A program made the translations under genes and the position numbers. Below are positions 1 through 8,588 of a stretch of 64,000 nt of DNA, one piece after another (position 1 is the stretch's first letter; each line of letters begins with the position of its first letter). The notes under the pieces are model-generated. The model saw only the letters and a program-made list of their open reading frames with translations, was not told where the DNA came from and searched no databases. This stretch comes from Microbacterium sp. CGR2 (GTDB lineage: Bacteria > Actinomycetota > Actinomycetes > Actinomycetales > Microbacteriaceae), in NCBI RefSeq assembly GCF_003626735.1, contig NZ_RBHX01000001.1:62001-126000 (forward strand), read 5' to 3'.

Positions 1-496
1 TCGCCGCGTGCCGCGTCGCGGGCGTGATGGTTATGGCCAGCGCTCGGCGATCCGTCGGGTGCGGCGCTCGGCGAGTATGCCCGCCGGTCTCGAGACGATC
101 GAGCAGTTTCGTGATCGCAGCGGTGGAGATTCCGAGATGGTGAGCGATCCCGCTCGGCGTCGCCACAAGCCCCCGATTCGCACAGACGATCAGGTAATGG
201 AGCGCACGCATGTCCGTCTCGTTGAGGCGCATGTAGCGCCGCGAGGCCTGCGACAGCCGCTGCTCCGCGTCACGGAGGCCGGCGAGCGCTTCCATGACTG
301 CGGCGATCTGCTTGAGGTCCTCTGGCGGCACTCCACTGCGGTCGATCAGAGTGCTGCGCGGGTCACTCGCTTCGACGTCGTAGATCGCCGCATGGGTCAG
401 ACCGTCTGGCGAATCAGCGGATGCCTCCGACTGCCCTTGGCGTGTGCGCGAACCCCGCGCGCTCACCCCCGGGCTGGTGTCGGCATCCGTGTCCAT
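1..496 (-). CDS. crtR: MarR-family transcriptional regulator, CrtR-like (3' end outside window)
   Basis: About 165 codons are visible, starting at an ATG whose first base is 496; the gene runs off the window start. The first 70 or so residues are a variable tail. After them comes a MarR-type winged helix with the recognisable stretches RYMRLNETDMRALHYL, HHLGISTAAITKLLDRLE and the wing region HPTDRRAL. It is divergent from the carotenoid operon, the same arrangement as CrtR of Corynebacterium glutamicum, a repressor of crtE that responds to geranylgeranyl diphosphate (established for that species). By analogy it probably represses the operon starting at idi. The ligand is inferred, and another MarR specificity is possible. 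The overlapping plus-strand reading frame in this stretch is a shadow. Confidence 0.82.
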   Translation of the reverse strand, partial: MDTDADTSPGVSARGSRTRQGQSEASADSPDGLTHAAIYDVEASDPRSTLIDRSGVPPEDLKQIAAVMEALAGLRDAEQRLSQASRRYMRLNETDMRALHYLIVCANRGLVATPSGIAHHLGISTAAITKLLDRLETGGHTRRAPHPTDRRALAITITPATRHAA

Positions 497-573
497 GCGA
501 TCATGTTACACACGAAGAGTTTCATGCTAAGTTGATTACTCACTTGGTTAGCTAAATGAGAGTGCGAGATGCC
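497..573. promoter_or_regulatory. divergent crtR/idi control region with palindromes
   Basis: This is the only space between the MarR gene and idi, so both promoters and the operator should lie here. It is clearly richer in A and T than its surroundings. It holds the perfect 8-bp palindrome TTAGCTAA (548-555) and a spaced inverted repeat GCTAA (526-530) / TTAGC (548-552). AAGTTGA (529-535) and TCACTT (540-545) form a further imperfect dyad. MarR proteins bind dyads of this kind; that this one is the CrtR operator is an inference. Confidence 0.5.
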
Positions 574-1095
574 ATGGATGAGGTGACGCTCCTCGCCGAC
601 GACGGCAGCATCGTCGGAACCCTGCCCAAGAGCGAGGTCCACACCACTGACACTCCGCTGCACCTGGCGTTCTCGTGCTACCTGTTCGACGCTGACGGCC
701 GCTTGCTGGTCACGCGACGAGCGCTGAGCAAGCGCACCTGGCCCGGAGTCTGGACCAACAGCTTCTGCGGTCATCCCCGTCCCGACGAGGAGATGACGGC
801 CGCCGTCAGCCGGCGGGCCCTCGATGAACTCGGTGTGGCGGTGACCGGCATCCGTCTGGTCATTCCCGACTACCGGTACCGCGCGGTCGACGCGAGCGGC
901 ATCGTCGAGAACGAGATCTGTCCGGTGCACATCGCCGTCATCGACGGCGATATCGTCGCCGATCCGGACGAGGTGGCCGAATGGGCCTGGATCGACGGGG
1001 CGCAACTGGCAGAAGCGGTCGCGCGCGCGCCATTCGCCTTCAGCCCCTGGCTCATCGAGCAGCTTCCTCGCCTTCGCGAGCTCGGTGAGGTCTGA
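574..1095 (+). CDS. idi: isopentenyl-diphosphate delta-isomerase, type 1
   Basis: A 173-residue Nudix-fold enzyme that interconverts IPP and DMAPP in the cytoplasm. Visible landmarks are the catalytic Cys in NSFCGHPRP, the metal-binding His residues in PLHLAFS and FCGHP, and the acidic pair in VENEICPVH. The length suits the type 1 family. I chose the ATG at 574, which has GAGAG about 11 nt upstream; an in-frame ATG at 556 would add six residues. It is first in the carotenoid operon and sits 3 nt before crtE, so it probably balances the DMAPP/IPP supply for carotenoid chain building. Confidence 0.9.
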   Translation: MDEVTLLADDGSIVGTLPKSEVHTTDTPLHLAFSCYLFDADGRLLVTRRALSKRTWPGVWTNSFCGHPRPDEEMTAAVSRRALDELGVAVTGIRLVIPDYRYRAVDASGIVENEICPVHIAVIDGDIVADPDEVAEWAWIDGAQLAEAVARAPFAFSPWLIEQLPRLRELGEV

Positions 1096-1098
1096 ACA

Positions 1099-2181
1099 AT
1101 GACCACGACGGCCACGGAAGAGGACCTCGCGATCCGGATCGAAGAGGCGCTACGGCGACGCTTCTCCGAGCGCAGCGCCGCGGCCGCCCAATACGGCCCC
1201 GAGTTCGTCGCACTCTGGCATGCGGCGGCAGAGCACGCCCTCGGCGGGAAGTTGATCCGGCCACGACTTGTCATCGATCTGCGGAGGTCGCTCGCTCCTG
1301 CCGGCCTCACCGCCGCGGAAGTGGAAGCCGCGGTCGACGTCGCGGCTCACGTCGAACTGCTGCACTTCGCATTCCTGCTGCATGACGACGTCATCGACGG
1401 CGACCTCATCCGGCGGCGCCGCCCCAACCTCATCGGCTCGCTCGTGGAGCGCCGCGCGACAGAACCGGCAGAACCGGCACTGCACTGGGCCCGTTCGAGT
1501 GCGATTCTCATGGGGGATCTGCTGCTGGCATCCGCCGTCCTCGGATTCGCACGGGCCGACGTCTCCCCCGATGCGCGCACGCGCCTTCTGGCGTTGCTCG
1601 AGGAGACGATCTTCGAGACCGTGGCGGGCGAACACACCGACATCGGCCTGAGCGACGGGATCATCCCGCCGGACCTCCGGACCATCCTCTCGACGAGTGC
1701 CTACAAGACGGCCACCTATTCATTCGTGCTCCCTCTCCGGGCCGCCGCGGTCCTCGCGGGGTCCATCTCTGCCGCCGAAGACCAACTCACCGCGATCGGA
1801 CGTCACCTCGGTCTCGCCTATCAGCTTCAAGACGATCTCCTCTCCGTTTTCGGAGACCCCGATGCGCACGGCAAAGACGCCTTCTCCGACCTGCGCGAAG
1901 GCAAAGAGACGGCGATCATCGCCTATGCCCGCATGACCGGACACTGGCCGAGCATCGAGCTGCGCTTCGGCGCGATCGACCTCTCAGCAGCGGAGGCCTC
2001 GGATATTCGCGATCGACTTCGCGAATGCGGCGCGGAGCGCTTCGTGCGCAGCCTCGTGCAGGAGCAGATCGGTGCGGTCTCGGCCGTCCTGGCGGAAGCC
2101 GAGTCAGCGGGAAACCTCTCACCGCGCGCAGGCAGGACGATCCTGGAGCTCGCCTCCCGCATCGAAGGTCGCAGGTCATGA
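1099..2181 (+). CDS. crtE: geranylgeranyl diphosphate synthase
   Basis: A 360-residue all-alpha trans-prenyltransferase. The first Asp-rich motif is LLHDDVIDGDLIRRRRPN (near residue 97) and the second is LAYQLQDDLLSVFGD (near residue 248). These bind the Mg-diphosphate groups during successive IPP additions that make C20-PP. GGKLIRPRL near residue 51 is the usual IPP-binding start. Position in the operon, directly after idi and with its stop overlapping the crtB start (ATGA), marks it as the carotenoid-dedicated enzyme rather than a menaquinone prenyl synthase. Confidence 0.93.
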   Translation: MTTTATEEDLAIRIEEALRRRFSERSAAAAQYGPEFVALWHAAAEHALGGKLIRPRLVIDLRRSLAPAGLTAAEVEAAVDVAAHVELLHFAFLLHDDVIDGDLIRRRRPNLIGSLVERRATEPAEPALHWARSSAILMGDLLLASAVLGFARADVSPDARTRLLALLEETIFETVAGEHTDIGLSDGIIPPDLRTILSTSAYKTATYSFVLPLRAAAVLAGSISAAEDQLTAIGRHLGLAYQLQDDLLSVFGDPDAHGKDAFSDLREGKETAIIAYARMTGHWPSIELRFGAIDLSAAEASDIRDRLRECGAERFVRSLVQEQIGAVSAVLAEAESAGNLSPRAGRTILELASRIEGRRS

Positions 2182-3086
2182 GCCGACGACCATCGCCGAA
2201 CGCCGACGACGGGGCGCTTCACCGATTCAGTCGTACCGCGGAGATCGCCACGACCGACGTGATCCGCTCGTATTCGACGTCATTCGGACTCGCCACCCGC
2301 CTGCTCGGGCGGCGGCATCGGCAGCACGTGCGCAACATCTACGCGATGGTGCGCATCGCCGACGAGATCGTGGACGGCGTCGCGGCGCAAGCCGGACTCG
2401 ATGCATCGGCGCAGTCGGCGGCCCTCGCCTCCTACATCGCGGAGACTCACCGCTCCATGCGCAGCGGCTACAGCAGCGATCTCATCCTCCACGCGTTCGC
2501 GCGCACGGCGCGCGAGTGCGGAATCGGCGAAGACCTGACTCAGCCCTTCTTCGACTCCATGACGGCGGACGTCGCCAGCGACACGGACTTCGCCTCCTAC
2601 GACGCGGACGCGCACGCGACGTACGTGTACGGCTCTGCGGAGGTCGTCGGCCTGATGTGCCTGCAGGTGTTCCTGCGTGACGCGATTCTCACCGAGCAGG
2701 AGCGGACGATGCTGCGCCACGGGGCCCGCCAGCTCGGCGCGGCGTTCCAGAACGTGAACTTCCTTCGGGATCTGGCCGACGACACCGACAGGCTCCATCG
2801 CGGGTATCTGGGCGGTTCCTCGCGGCTGACCGACGCAGATCGGGACGCCTGGGTCGCGACGATCCGCCGGCAGCTCGACGATGCCCGCGCGACGATTCCG
2901 CTGCTGCCGAAGGATGCGCGGGCAGCCGTTCGGAGCGCCCTCGCCCTGTTCGCCGCTCTCACACGTCGGGTCGCGAAGACCCCCGTCGACGAGCTCTACC
3001 GGAAGCGTGTGCGAGTGCCCAACCCCGTCAAAGCCGTTCTCGCCGCGAAAGCGACGGCCATCACCGCACTGGAGCGGGACCGGTGA
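2178..3086 (+). CDS. crtB: phytoene synthase
   Basis: A 302-residue squalene/phytoene synthase. The two Asp motifs that hold Mg-diphosphate are DEIVD (residues 62-66) and NFLRDLADD (about 194-202). It condenses two GGPP molecules to 15-cis-phytoene at the membrane face. The ATG at 2178 overlaps the crtE stop in an ATGA, which fixes the start; the longer open frame upstream is only read-through within crtE. Its own stop overlaps the crtI GTG in the same way, so the genes are translationally coupled. Confidence 0.93.
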   Translation: MSRRPSPNADDGALHRFSRTAEIATTDVIRSYSTSFGLATRLLGRRHRQHVRNIYAMVRIADEIVDGVAAQAGLDASAQSAALASYIAETHRSMRSGYSSDLILHAFARTARECGIGEDLTQPFFDSMTADVASDTDFASYDADAHATYVYGSAEVVGLMCLQVFLRDAILTEQERTMLRHGARQLGAAFQNVNFLRDLADDTDRLHRGYLGGSSRLTDADRDAWVATIRRQLDDARATIPLLPKDARAAVRSALALFAALTRRVAKTPVDELYRKRVRVPNPVKAVLAAKATAITALERDR

Positions 3087-4675
3087 GCCGCGTCGTCGTC
3101 ATCGGCGCCGGAATCGCCGGGCTCGCTGTTGCCGGTCTGCTCGCGCGCGACGGGCACGAGGTCGTCATCCTCGAGAAGAACGATCGGGTCGGCGGCCGCG
3201 CGGGAACCGTCGAGCGCGAGGGGTTCCGCTTCGACTCGGGGCCGTCCTGGTATCTCATGCCGGAGGTCTTCGACCACTTCTTCGCGATGATGGGCACCTC
3301 CACCGAGGCGCAACTCGAACTCCTGCGGCTCGACCCGGCTTATCGCGTCTTCCGGTCTCCGGAATCGCCCGACGACCACGTGACGGTCCCGGCGGGACGA
3401 GAAACCGTCACGTCCCTCTTCGAATCGCTGGAGCCGGGCTCCGCGGGGACGCTCGACGCCTACCTGGACTCGGCGCATCAGGCGAGCACCATGGCGGAGA
3501 AGTACTTCCTCTACAACCCGTTCACGCGGCTTCGGTCGCTGACGGCTCCCGAGGTGCTGCGCGCACTCCCGCGTCTGTTCTCGCTCCTCGGCACGCGCCT
3601 GCAGTCGTTCGCGGAACGGCGCTTCCGGCATCCCGTCATCCGCCAGATCCTGGGATATCCCGCGGTGTTCCTCGGCACGGATCCGCGGACTGCCCCGGCG
3701 ATGTACCACCTGATGAGCGCACTCGACCTCGACCAGGGGGTCAGTTACCCACAGGGCGGCTTCTGGCGCGTCGTGCAGCGCATCGAGGGCCTCGCCCGCG
3801 ATGCCGGCGTGCGCATCGTCACGGGCGCGGAGGCCCGCGGGATCCGCACGAGCGATGGCCCTGAGGGCGCGCACGTCGTCGGCGTGGAATGGATCGACGT
3901 CAGCGGAGTCGAACACCTCGAGCATGCCGACATCGTCGTCTCCGCGGCTGACCTGCACCACACCGAGACGGCCCTGCTTCCCGCGTCCTTGCGCACGTAT
4001 CCGGAGTCGTGGTGGTCTCGCCGTACGAGCGGGCCCGGCGGCGTGCTGGTGATGCTCGGCATCCGCGGTGAGCTGCCGGAGCTTCCGCATCACTCCCTGT
4101 TCTTCACCGATGACTGGGACACGAACTTCGATGCGATCTTCGGGGCTTCCCCGGCCGTGCCGTCGCCCGCCTCGATCTACGTCTGCCGCCCCAGCGCGAC
4201 GGATCCGGACGTCGCTCCTCCGGGGCACGAGAACCTGTTCGTCTTGATCCCGGTCCCCGCCGACGTCGACCTGGGTCATGGCGGTCCCGACGGCGGAGGG
4301 TCCGCGCACGTCGAACGTGCCGCCGACGCGGCCATCGACCAGATCTCGACGTGGGCGGGTATCCCTGACCTACGAGACCGCATCGTGGTCCGCGAGACCA
4401 CCGGCCCCGCCGACTTCCGCGACGACTACCATTCCTGGCGGGGCGGGATGCTCGGACCGGCGCACATTCTTTCGCAAAGTGCCATGTTCCGGGCCCAGAA
4501 TGCGTCGCAGCGCGTCCGCGGCCTGTTCTACGCCGGGGCGACCACCGCTCCCGGGGTCGGCGTCCCGATGTGCTTGATCAGCGCCGAGATCGTGCTGAAG
4601 CGCATCCGAGGCGATCACACCGCGGGCCCGCTGTCGGAGCCTCGCCCGGATGCCGCGTCGTCAGGGGCGCGCTGA
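3083..4675 (+). CDS. crtI: phytoene desaturase (lycopene-forming)
   Basis: A 530-residue FAD-dependent desaturase. The N-terminus carries the dinucleotide-binding motif GAGIAGLAVAGLLA (residues 8-21) with the acidic FAD-ribose ligand in VVILEKNDRVGGRAG. The C-terminus has the bacterial CrtI signature around YAGATTAPGVGVPMCLISAE. It introduces four double bases of desaturation into phytoene to give lycopene, the substrate of CrtEb downstream. The GTG start at 3083 forms a GTGA overlap with the crtB stop. Length and motifs fit the family. Confidence 0.93.
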   Translation: MSRVVVIGAGIAGLAVAGLLARDGHEVVILEKNDRVGGRAGTVEREGFRFDSGPSWYLMPEVFDHFFAMMGTSTEAQLELLRLDPAYRVFRSPESPDDHVTVPAGRETVTSLFESLEPGSAGTLDAYLDSAHQASTMAEKYFLYNPFTRLRSLTAPEVLRALPRLFSLLGTRLQSFAERRFRHPVIRQILGYPAVFLGTDPRTAPAMYHLMSALDLDQGVSYPQGGFWRVVQRIEGLARDAGVRIVTGAEARGIRTSDGPEGAHVVGVEWIDVSGVEHLEHADIVVSAADLHHTETALLPASLRTYPESWWSRRTSGPGGVLVMLGIRGELPELPHHSLFFTDDWDTNFDAIFGASPAVPSPASIYVCRPSATDPDVAPPGHENLFVLIPVPADVDLGHGGPDGGGSAHVERAADAAIDQISTWAGIPDLRDRIVVRETTGPADFRDDYHSWRGGMLGPAHILSQSAMFRAQNASQRVRGLFYAGATTAPGVGVPMCLISAEIVLKRIRGDHTAGPLSEPRPDAASSGAR

Positions 4676-5022
4676 TGGGCGCCGTCTATCTCGCTGCTCT
4701 CCTGCTGTCGTTGGGCTGCATGCTGCTACTGGACTGGCGATTCCGTCTGTTCTTCTGGCGCGACACGGTGGCGGCCGCGATCGTGACCGCGGTCGGACTC
4801 GCGTTCTTCCTCGCCTGGGACATCGCGGGTATCGCCGGAGGGATCTTCTTCCGCGGCGACGGGGTCATCGCCACCGGCGTGCTGCTCGCTCCGGAGCTGC
4901 CGATCGAGGAGCCGATCTTCCTGCTGTTCCTGGTGGTGTGCACGATGGTGATCTACACCGGTGCGGTTCGGCTCCTTCGGAAGCGGCGTCGCCCGCGCGC
5001 CGCGGGGCAGAGGCTCCCATGA
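4675..5022 (+). CDS. crtYe: C50 carotenoid cyclase subunit Ye
   Basis: A 115-residue, very hydrophobic protein of the lycopene-cyclase-domain family, with about three membrane helices. The conserved loop LLAPELPIEEPIFLLFLVV carries the P-I-E-E-P motif typical of heterodimeric actinobacterial cyclase subunits. The ATG at 4675 overlaps the crtI stop. With CrtYf it should cyclise flavuxanthin (C50) to decaprenoxanthin (epsilon rings) or, if of the gamma type, sarcinaxanthin; ring type cannot be read from this sequence. The short length is normal for the split cyclase. Confidence 0.88.
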   Translation: MGAVYLAALLLSLGCMLLLDWRFRLFFWRDTVAAAIVTAVGLAFFLAWDIAGIAGGIFFRGDGVIATGVLLAPELPIEEPIFLLFLVVCTMVIYTGAVRLLRKRRRPRAAGQRLP

Positions 5023-5366
5023 CGTACCTCCAGCTCTCCCTCTGCTTCCTGCTCCTTGCTGTCGTGGCGGCCATCGGGCTGACGATCGCCTCCCGACGGC
5101 GCGGCGCCCGTCCCGCCGCTGTCGCGCTCACGATCGTGGTGCTCTTCACTCTGACGGCCGTGTTCGACACCGTGATGATCGCGACCGGCTTGTTCCACTA
5201 CTCCCCCGATCACCTGCTCGGGTGGCACATCGGCCTCGCCCCCGTCGAGGACTTCGCCTATCCGCTCGCCGGTGCGCTGCTACTGCCTGCACTGTGGGCC
5301 GCGCTCAGAACTCGAAGGGCCGCACCGGACCGACGCGTCGAGGACAAGCGGGAGGAGCGCGCGTGA
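5019..5366 (+). CDS. crtYf: C50 carotenoid cyclase subunit Yf
   Basis: A 115-residue partner subunit with three predicted membrane spans. The motif LGWHIGLAPVEDFAYPLAGA contains the P-V-E-D-F segment typical of the second cyclase subunit. The ATG at 5019 lies 4 nt inside the end of crtYe. The last 20 residues are highly charged (RVEDKREERA at the end) and probably cytoplasmic. Equal subunit sizes and immediate coupling suggest a 1:1 heterodimer, which is established for the Corynebacterium CrtYe/CrtYf pair. Confidence 0.88.
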   Translation: MTYLQLSLCFLLLAVVAAIGLTIASRRRGARPAAVALTIVVLFTLTAVFDTVMIATGLFHYSPDHLLGWHIGLAPVEDFAYPLAGALLLPALWAALRTRRAAPDRRVEDKREERA

Positions 5367-6253
5367 GCGCCCCCGCATCCGGCCCGCGCATCGGACGGGA
5401 CATCGCGACGATCGTGCTCTCGTCGCGACCGATCAGCTGGATCAACACCGCGTTCCCTTTCGCCGCCGCCTACCTGCTCACCACGCGCGAGATCGACCTG
5501 ACCCTCGTGATCGGCACGCTGTACTTCCTCGTCCCGTACAACCTCGCGATGTACGGGATCAACGACGTCTTCGACTATGCCTCCGACGTGGCCAACCCGC
5601 GGAAGGGCGGAATCGAAGGCGCGCTGCTGGTGCCGCGCATCCACCGTGCGACGCTGTGGGCCGCCGCCGCATCGAACGCACCGTTCCTCATCTATCTCGT
5701 CGTCGTCGGCGACCCGGTCACCTGGGCCTGGCTGGCCGTGAGCATCTTCGCGGTGATCGCGTACTCCGCACCGGTGCTGCGCTTCAAGGAGCGCCCCTTC
5801 CTCGACTCCGCGACGTCGAGCACGCACTTCGTCAGTCCCGCCATCGTCGGACTCGCCCTGGGCGATGCCTCGGTCACACCCGGCACTGTCACGACCCTGG
5901 CGGCTTTCTTCCTATGGGGCATGGCGGCGCACGCTTTCGGCGCCGTGCAGGACATCGGCCCCGACCGCGCCGCCGGAATCTCGTCGATCGCCACCGTGAT
6001 CGGCGCCCGGGCGACCGTCCGGCTGTCGCTTGCGCTGTGGAGCATCGCCGGGGCTGCGATGCTCCTGACGCCCTGGCCGGGACCGCTCGCCGCCGTTCTC
6101 GCGCTCCCGTACATCGTCAACGCGGCGCCGTGGTGGAAGGTCACCGACGACACCGCCGCGTCGACCAACCGTGCCTGGCGTCGGTTCATCGCACTGAACT
6201 ACTTCGCCGGTTTCCTCGCGACCATGATCCTCATCCTCGCCTGGGTCTCCTGA
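5363..6253 (+). CDS. crtEb: lycopene elongase (UbiA-family prenyltransferase)
   Basis: A 296-residue integral membrane prenyltransferase with roughly eight helices. The first Asp-rich motif is NDVFDYASD (near residue 66); the second region is around DIGPDRAAGI. It adds two C5 units from DMAPP to lycopene, giving flavuxanthin, the step that makes the pigment C50. The GTG at 5363 overlaps the crtYf stop. This gene, with crtYe/Yf, separates the cluster from ordinary C40 carotenoid clusters. Confidence 0.9.
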   Translation: MSAPASGPRIGRDIATIVLSSRPISWINTAFPFAAAYLLTTREIDLTLVIGTLYFLVPYNLAMYGINDVFDYASDVANPRKGGIEGALLVPRIHRATLWAAAASNAPFLIYLVVVGDPVTWAWLAVSIFAVIAYSAPVLRFKERPFLDSATSSTHFVSPAIVGLALGDASVTPGTVTTLAAFFLWGMAAHAFGAVQDIGPDRAAGISSIATVIGARATVRLSLALWSIAGAAMLLTPWPGPLAAVLALPYIVNAAPWWKVTDDTAASTNRAWRRFIALNYFAGFLATMILILAWVS

Positions 6254-6288
6254 CTTCTCGACCGACCGTCTCCTCCGAAAGGCACTCG

Positions 6289-8475
6289 ATGTCTCACCCC
6301 GATCACGCCCCGAGTCGGCCACTCCGGGAGCGCACGCGCCGCCACTCCTGGGCGCGGGTCTTCGTACCCGTCGCCCTCATCCTGGTGTGGCTCGTCGGCG
6401 CCTCCCTCGGCGGCCCCCTCTTCGGCAAGGTGGACGAGGTCTCGTCGAACGATCAGACGACCTACCTCCCGGAATCGGCTGACGCCACGCAGGTGCAGGA
6501 GCTCCTCGGCGAGTTCCGAGACAGCGACACGATCCCGGCGATCGCCGTGTTCACCTCCGAAGACGAACTCACCGCGTCGGAGCTCGACGCGATCACGGAT
6601 GCCGTGGCCGACGCCACGTCGGTGGAGGGCATCGGTGAAGACGTCTCGCCCGCGATACCGTCCGAGGACGGGCTCGCCGTCCAGGCGTTCATCCCCGTTC
6701 TCAGCGAGGCGGAGCTCGCAGACACGATCGCCGCGCTCGATGATCGATTGAGTGAGGCCGTCCCCGACGGCATCACGGTGTACATCACCGGGCCGGCAGG
6801 GCTCAGTGCCGACCTGGTGGCCGGGTTCGCCGGTATCGACGGGTTGCTCCTCGGTGTGGCGCTGTTGGCCGTGCTGGTGATCCTCGTGCTCGTGTACCGC
6901 TCATTCCTGCTGCCATTGGTGGTGCTGTCGACGAGCCTGTTCGCCCTCTGCGTCGCCCTTCTGGTGGTCTGGTGGTTGGCGAAGTTCGAGATTCTCCTCC
7001 TGAGCGGCCAGACGCAGGGCATTCTCTTCATCCTCGTCATCGGTGCCGCCACGGACTACGCGCTGCTGCTGGTGGCCCGGTTCCGCGAAGAACTCCGCGT
7101 CGCGCAGGACAAGGGCGCGGCGCTGGCCGCAGCGTGGAAGGGGTCGTTCGAACCGATCGTCGCCTCGGGAGGCACCGTGATCGCGGGGCTCCTGTGCCTG
7201 TTGCTGAGCGATCTGAAGTCGAACAGCACCCTCGGCCCGGTGGCGGCGATCGGCATCGTGTTCGCGATGCTCGCTGCTCTCACGCTGCTCCCCTCGCTGC
7301 TGCTCATCTTCGGCCGCGCGGTCTTCTGGCCGCGGCGCCCGAAGTTCGAGCCCGAGGTCGTCGCAGCGGAACAGGGCGGTCGCACGACGGGCCTCTGGGC
7401 TCGCCTGGCCGGCTTCATCAAGCGCCGCCCCCGCGCGATCTGGATCATCACGACGCTGGTGCTGCTGTTCGGCGCGGCAGGGGTGACCCAGCTCGACGCC
7501 GTCGGAGTTCCGCAATCGGATCTCGTACTCGGAAACTCCGAAGCGCGCGACGGGCAGGTGGCGCTCGGCGAGCACTTCCCCGGCGGCTCGGGAAGTCCGG
7601 TCTACGTGGTGGTGGCCGAAGACCGGATGCAGGATGCCGCCGACGTCCTCCTCACGAACGACGGCGTCGACGGCGTCACGGTGACCGCGGCCGACTCCCC
7701 CAGCGGCACCGCGCCGGTGACCGCGGACGGGATCACCGCGGTCGGGCCTCCGGGAACCCCGGCGCCCGCACCGACGACGGTGGATGGCGACGTGCTCCTC
7801 CAGGGCACGTTGACGGATGCTGCCGACTCCGATGCCGCCGCGTCGACCGTGCGCGAGTTGCGCGGCGATCTCGAGGACGTGGATGCGCTCGTCGGCGGGG
7901 TGACGGCGACGAGCATCGACACCAACGACGCGTCGATCCATGACCGAAACCTCATCATCCCGGTCATCCTCGTCGTCATCATGCTCATCCTGATGCTGCT
8001 CCTGCGATCGATCCTCGCGCCGGTGCTGCTGATCCTGACGACGGTGCTCTCGTTCGGCACGGCGATGGGTGTCGCCGCCCTGGTCTTCAACGGGATCTTC
8101 CAGTTCCCGGGTGCAGATCCTGCCGTCCCGTTGTTCGGTTTCGTCTTCCTCGTGGCTCTCGGAATCGACTACAACATCTTCCTGATGACCCGTGTGCGGG
8201 AGGAATCGAAGATGCACGGCACACGGGAAGGCATCCTCCGTGGTCTCTCCATCACCGGTGGGGTGATCACGTCGGCGGGGCTCGTGCTCGCTGCGACGTT
8301 CGCCGCGCTGTCGGTGATCCCCATCCTGTTCCTGGTGCAACTCGCTTTCATCGTCGCGTTCGGCGTGCTGCTGGACACTTTCGTCGTGCGCTCGCTGCTG
8401 GTCCCCGCGCTGACCTACGACCTCGGGAAGACCATCTGGTGGCCGTCGAAGCTCTGGCGGACCGGGAAGGACTGA
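6289..8475 (+). CDS. MMPL/RND-family transporter in carotenoid operon
   Basis: A 728-residue membrane protein in two homologous halves. Each half has one N-terminal helix (residues about 24-42 and 380-400), a large extracytoplasmic domain and a block of about five helices. Within the blocks, ATDYALLLVARFREE and LGIDYNIFLMTRVREE are the MMPL proton-relay signatures with the Asp-Tyr pair. AAAGG lies just upstream of the ATG at 6289. The gene starts 35 nt after crtEb; an MMPL gene also sits in the crt operon of C. glutamicum. A role in placing or exporting carotenoid or a related lipid is an inference. The last fifth of the second periplasmic loop is unusually rich in A, T, P and D. Confidence 0.85.
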   Translation: MSHPDHAPSRPLRERTRRHSWARVFVPVALILVWLVGASLGGPLFGKVDEVSSNDQTTYLPESADATQVQELLGEFRDSDTIPAIAVFTSEDELTASELDAITDAVADATSVEGIGEDVSPAIPSEDGLAVQAFIPVLSEAELADTIAALDDRLSEAVPDGITVYITGPAGLSADLVAGFAGIDGLLLGVALLAVLVILVLVYRSFLLPLVVLSTSLFALCVALLVVWWLAKFEILLLSGQTQGILFILVIGAATDYALLLVARFREELRVAQDKGAALAAAWKGSFEPIVASGGTVIAGLLCLLLSDLKSNSTLGPVAAIGIVFAMLAALTLLPSLLLIFGRAVFWPRRPKFEPEVVAAEQGGRTTGLWARLAGFIKRRPRAIWIITTLVLLFGAAGVTQLDAVGVPQSDLVLGNSEARDGQVALGEHFPGGSGSPVYVVVAEDRMQDAADVLLTNDGVDGVTVTAADSPSGTAPVTADGITAVGPPGTPAPAPTTVDGDVLLQGTLTDAADSDAAASTVRELRGDLEDVDALVGGVTATSIDTNDASIHDRNLIIPVILVVIMLILMLLLRSILAPVLLILTTVLSFGTAMGVAALVFNGIFQFPGADPAVPLFGFVFLVALGIDYNIFLMTRVREESKMHGTREGILRGLSITGGVITSAGLVLAATFAALSVIPILFLVQLAFIVAFGVLLDTFVVRSLLVPALTYDLGKTIWWPSKLWRTGKD

Positions 8476-8513
8476 CGCGGTCGCGCGCGGCCGGTCGCTT
8501 AGACTTGTCGCAC

Positions 8514-8587
8514 GCCCTCGTAGCTCAGCAGGATAGAGCAGCCCTCTCCTAAAGGGCAGGTCGCAGGTTCGAATCCTGTCGAGGGCA
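8514..8587 (+). tRNA. tRNA-Arg (anticodon CCT)
   Basis: A full cloverleaf can be drawn: acceptor GCCCTCG pairs with CGAGGGC, the anticodon stem GCCCT/AGGGC encloses the loop CTCCTAA (anticodon CCT, reading AGG), and the T arm contains GGTTCGAATC. CCA is not encoded. A -10-like TAGACT at 8500-8505 ends 8 nt before the first tRNA base, so the gene probably has its own promoter downstream of the MMPL gene. AGG is a rare codon in high-GC genomes. Confidence 0.95.
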
Positions 8588-8588
8588 C

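Noticed and set aside
8..535. Open plus-strand frame of 175 codons at the window start
   Set aside because: The minus strand of the same stretch encodes a clear MarR winged helix; the plus frame has no family resemblance.
5272..6288. Extension of the MMPL frame upstream over crtYf and crtEb
   Set aside because: It is an out-of-frame read of those genes; the MMPL protein begins at the ATG at 6289 with AAAGG upstream.
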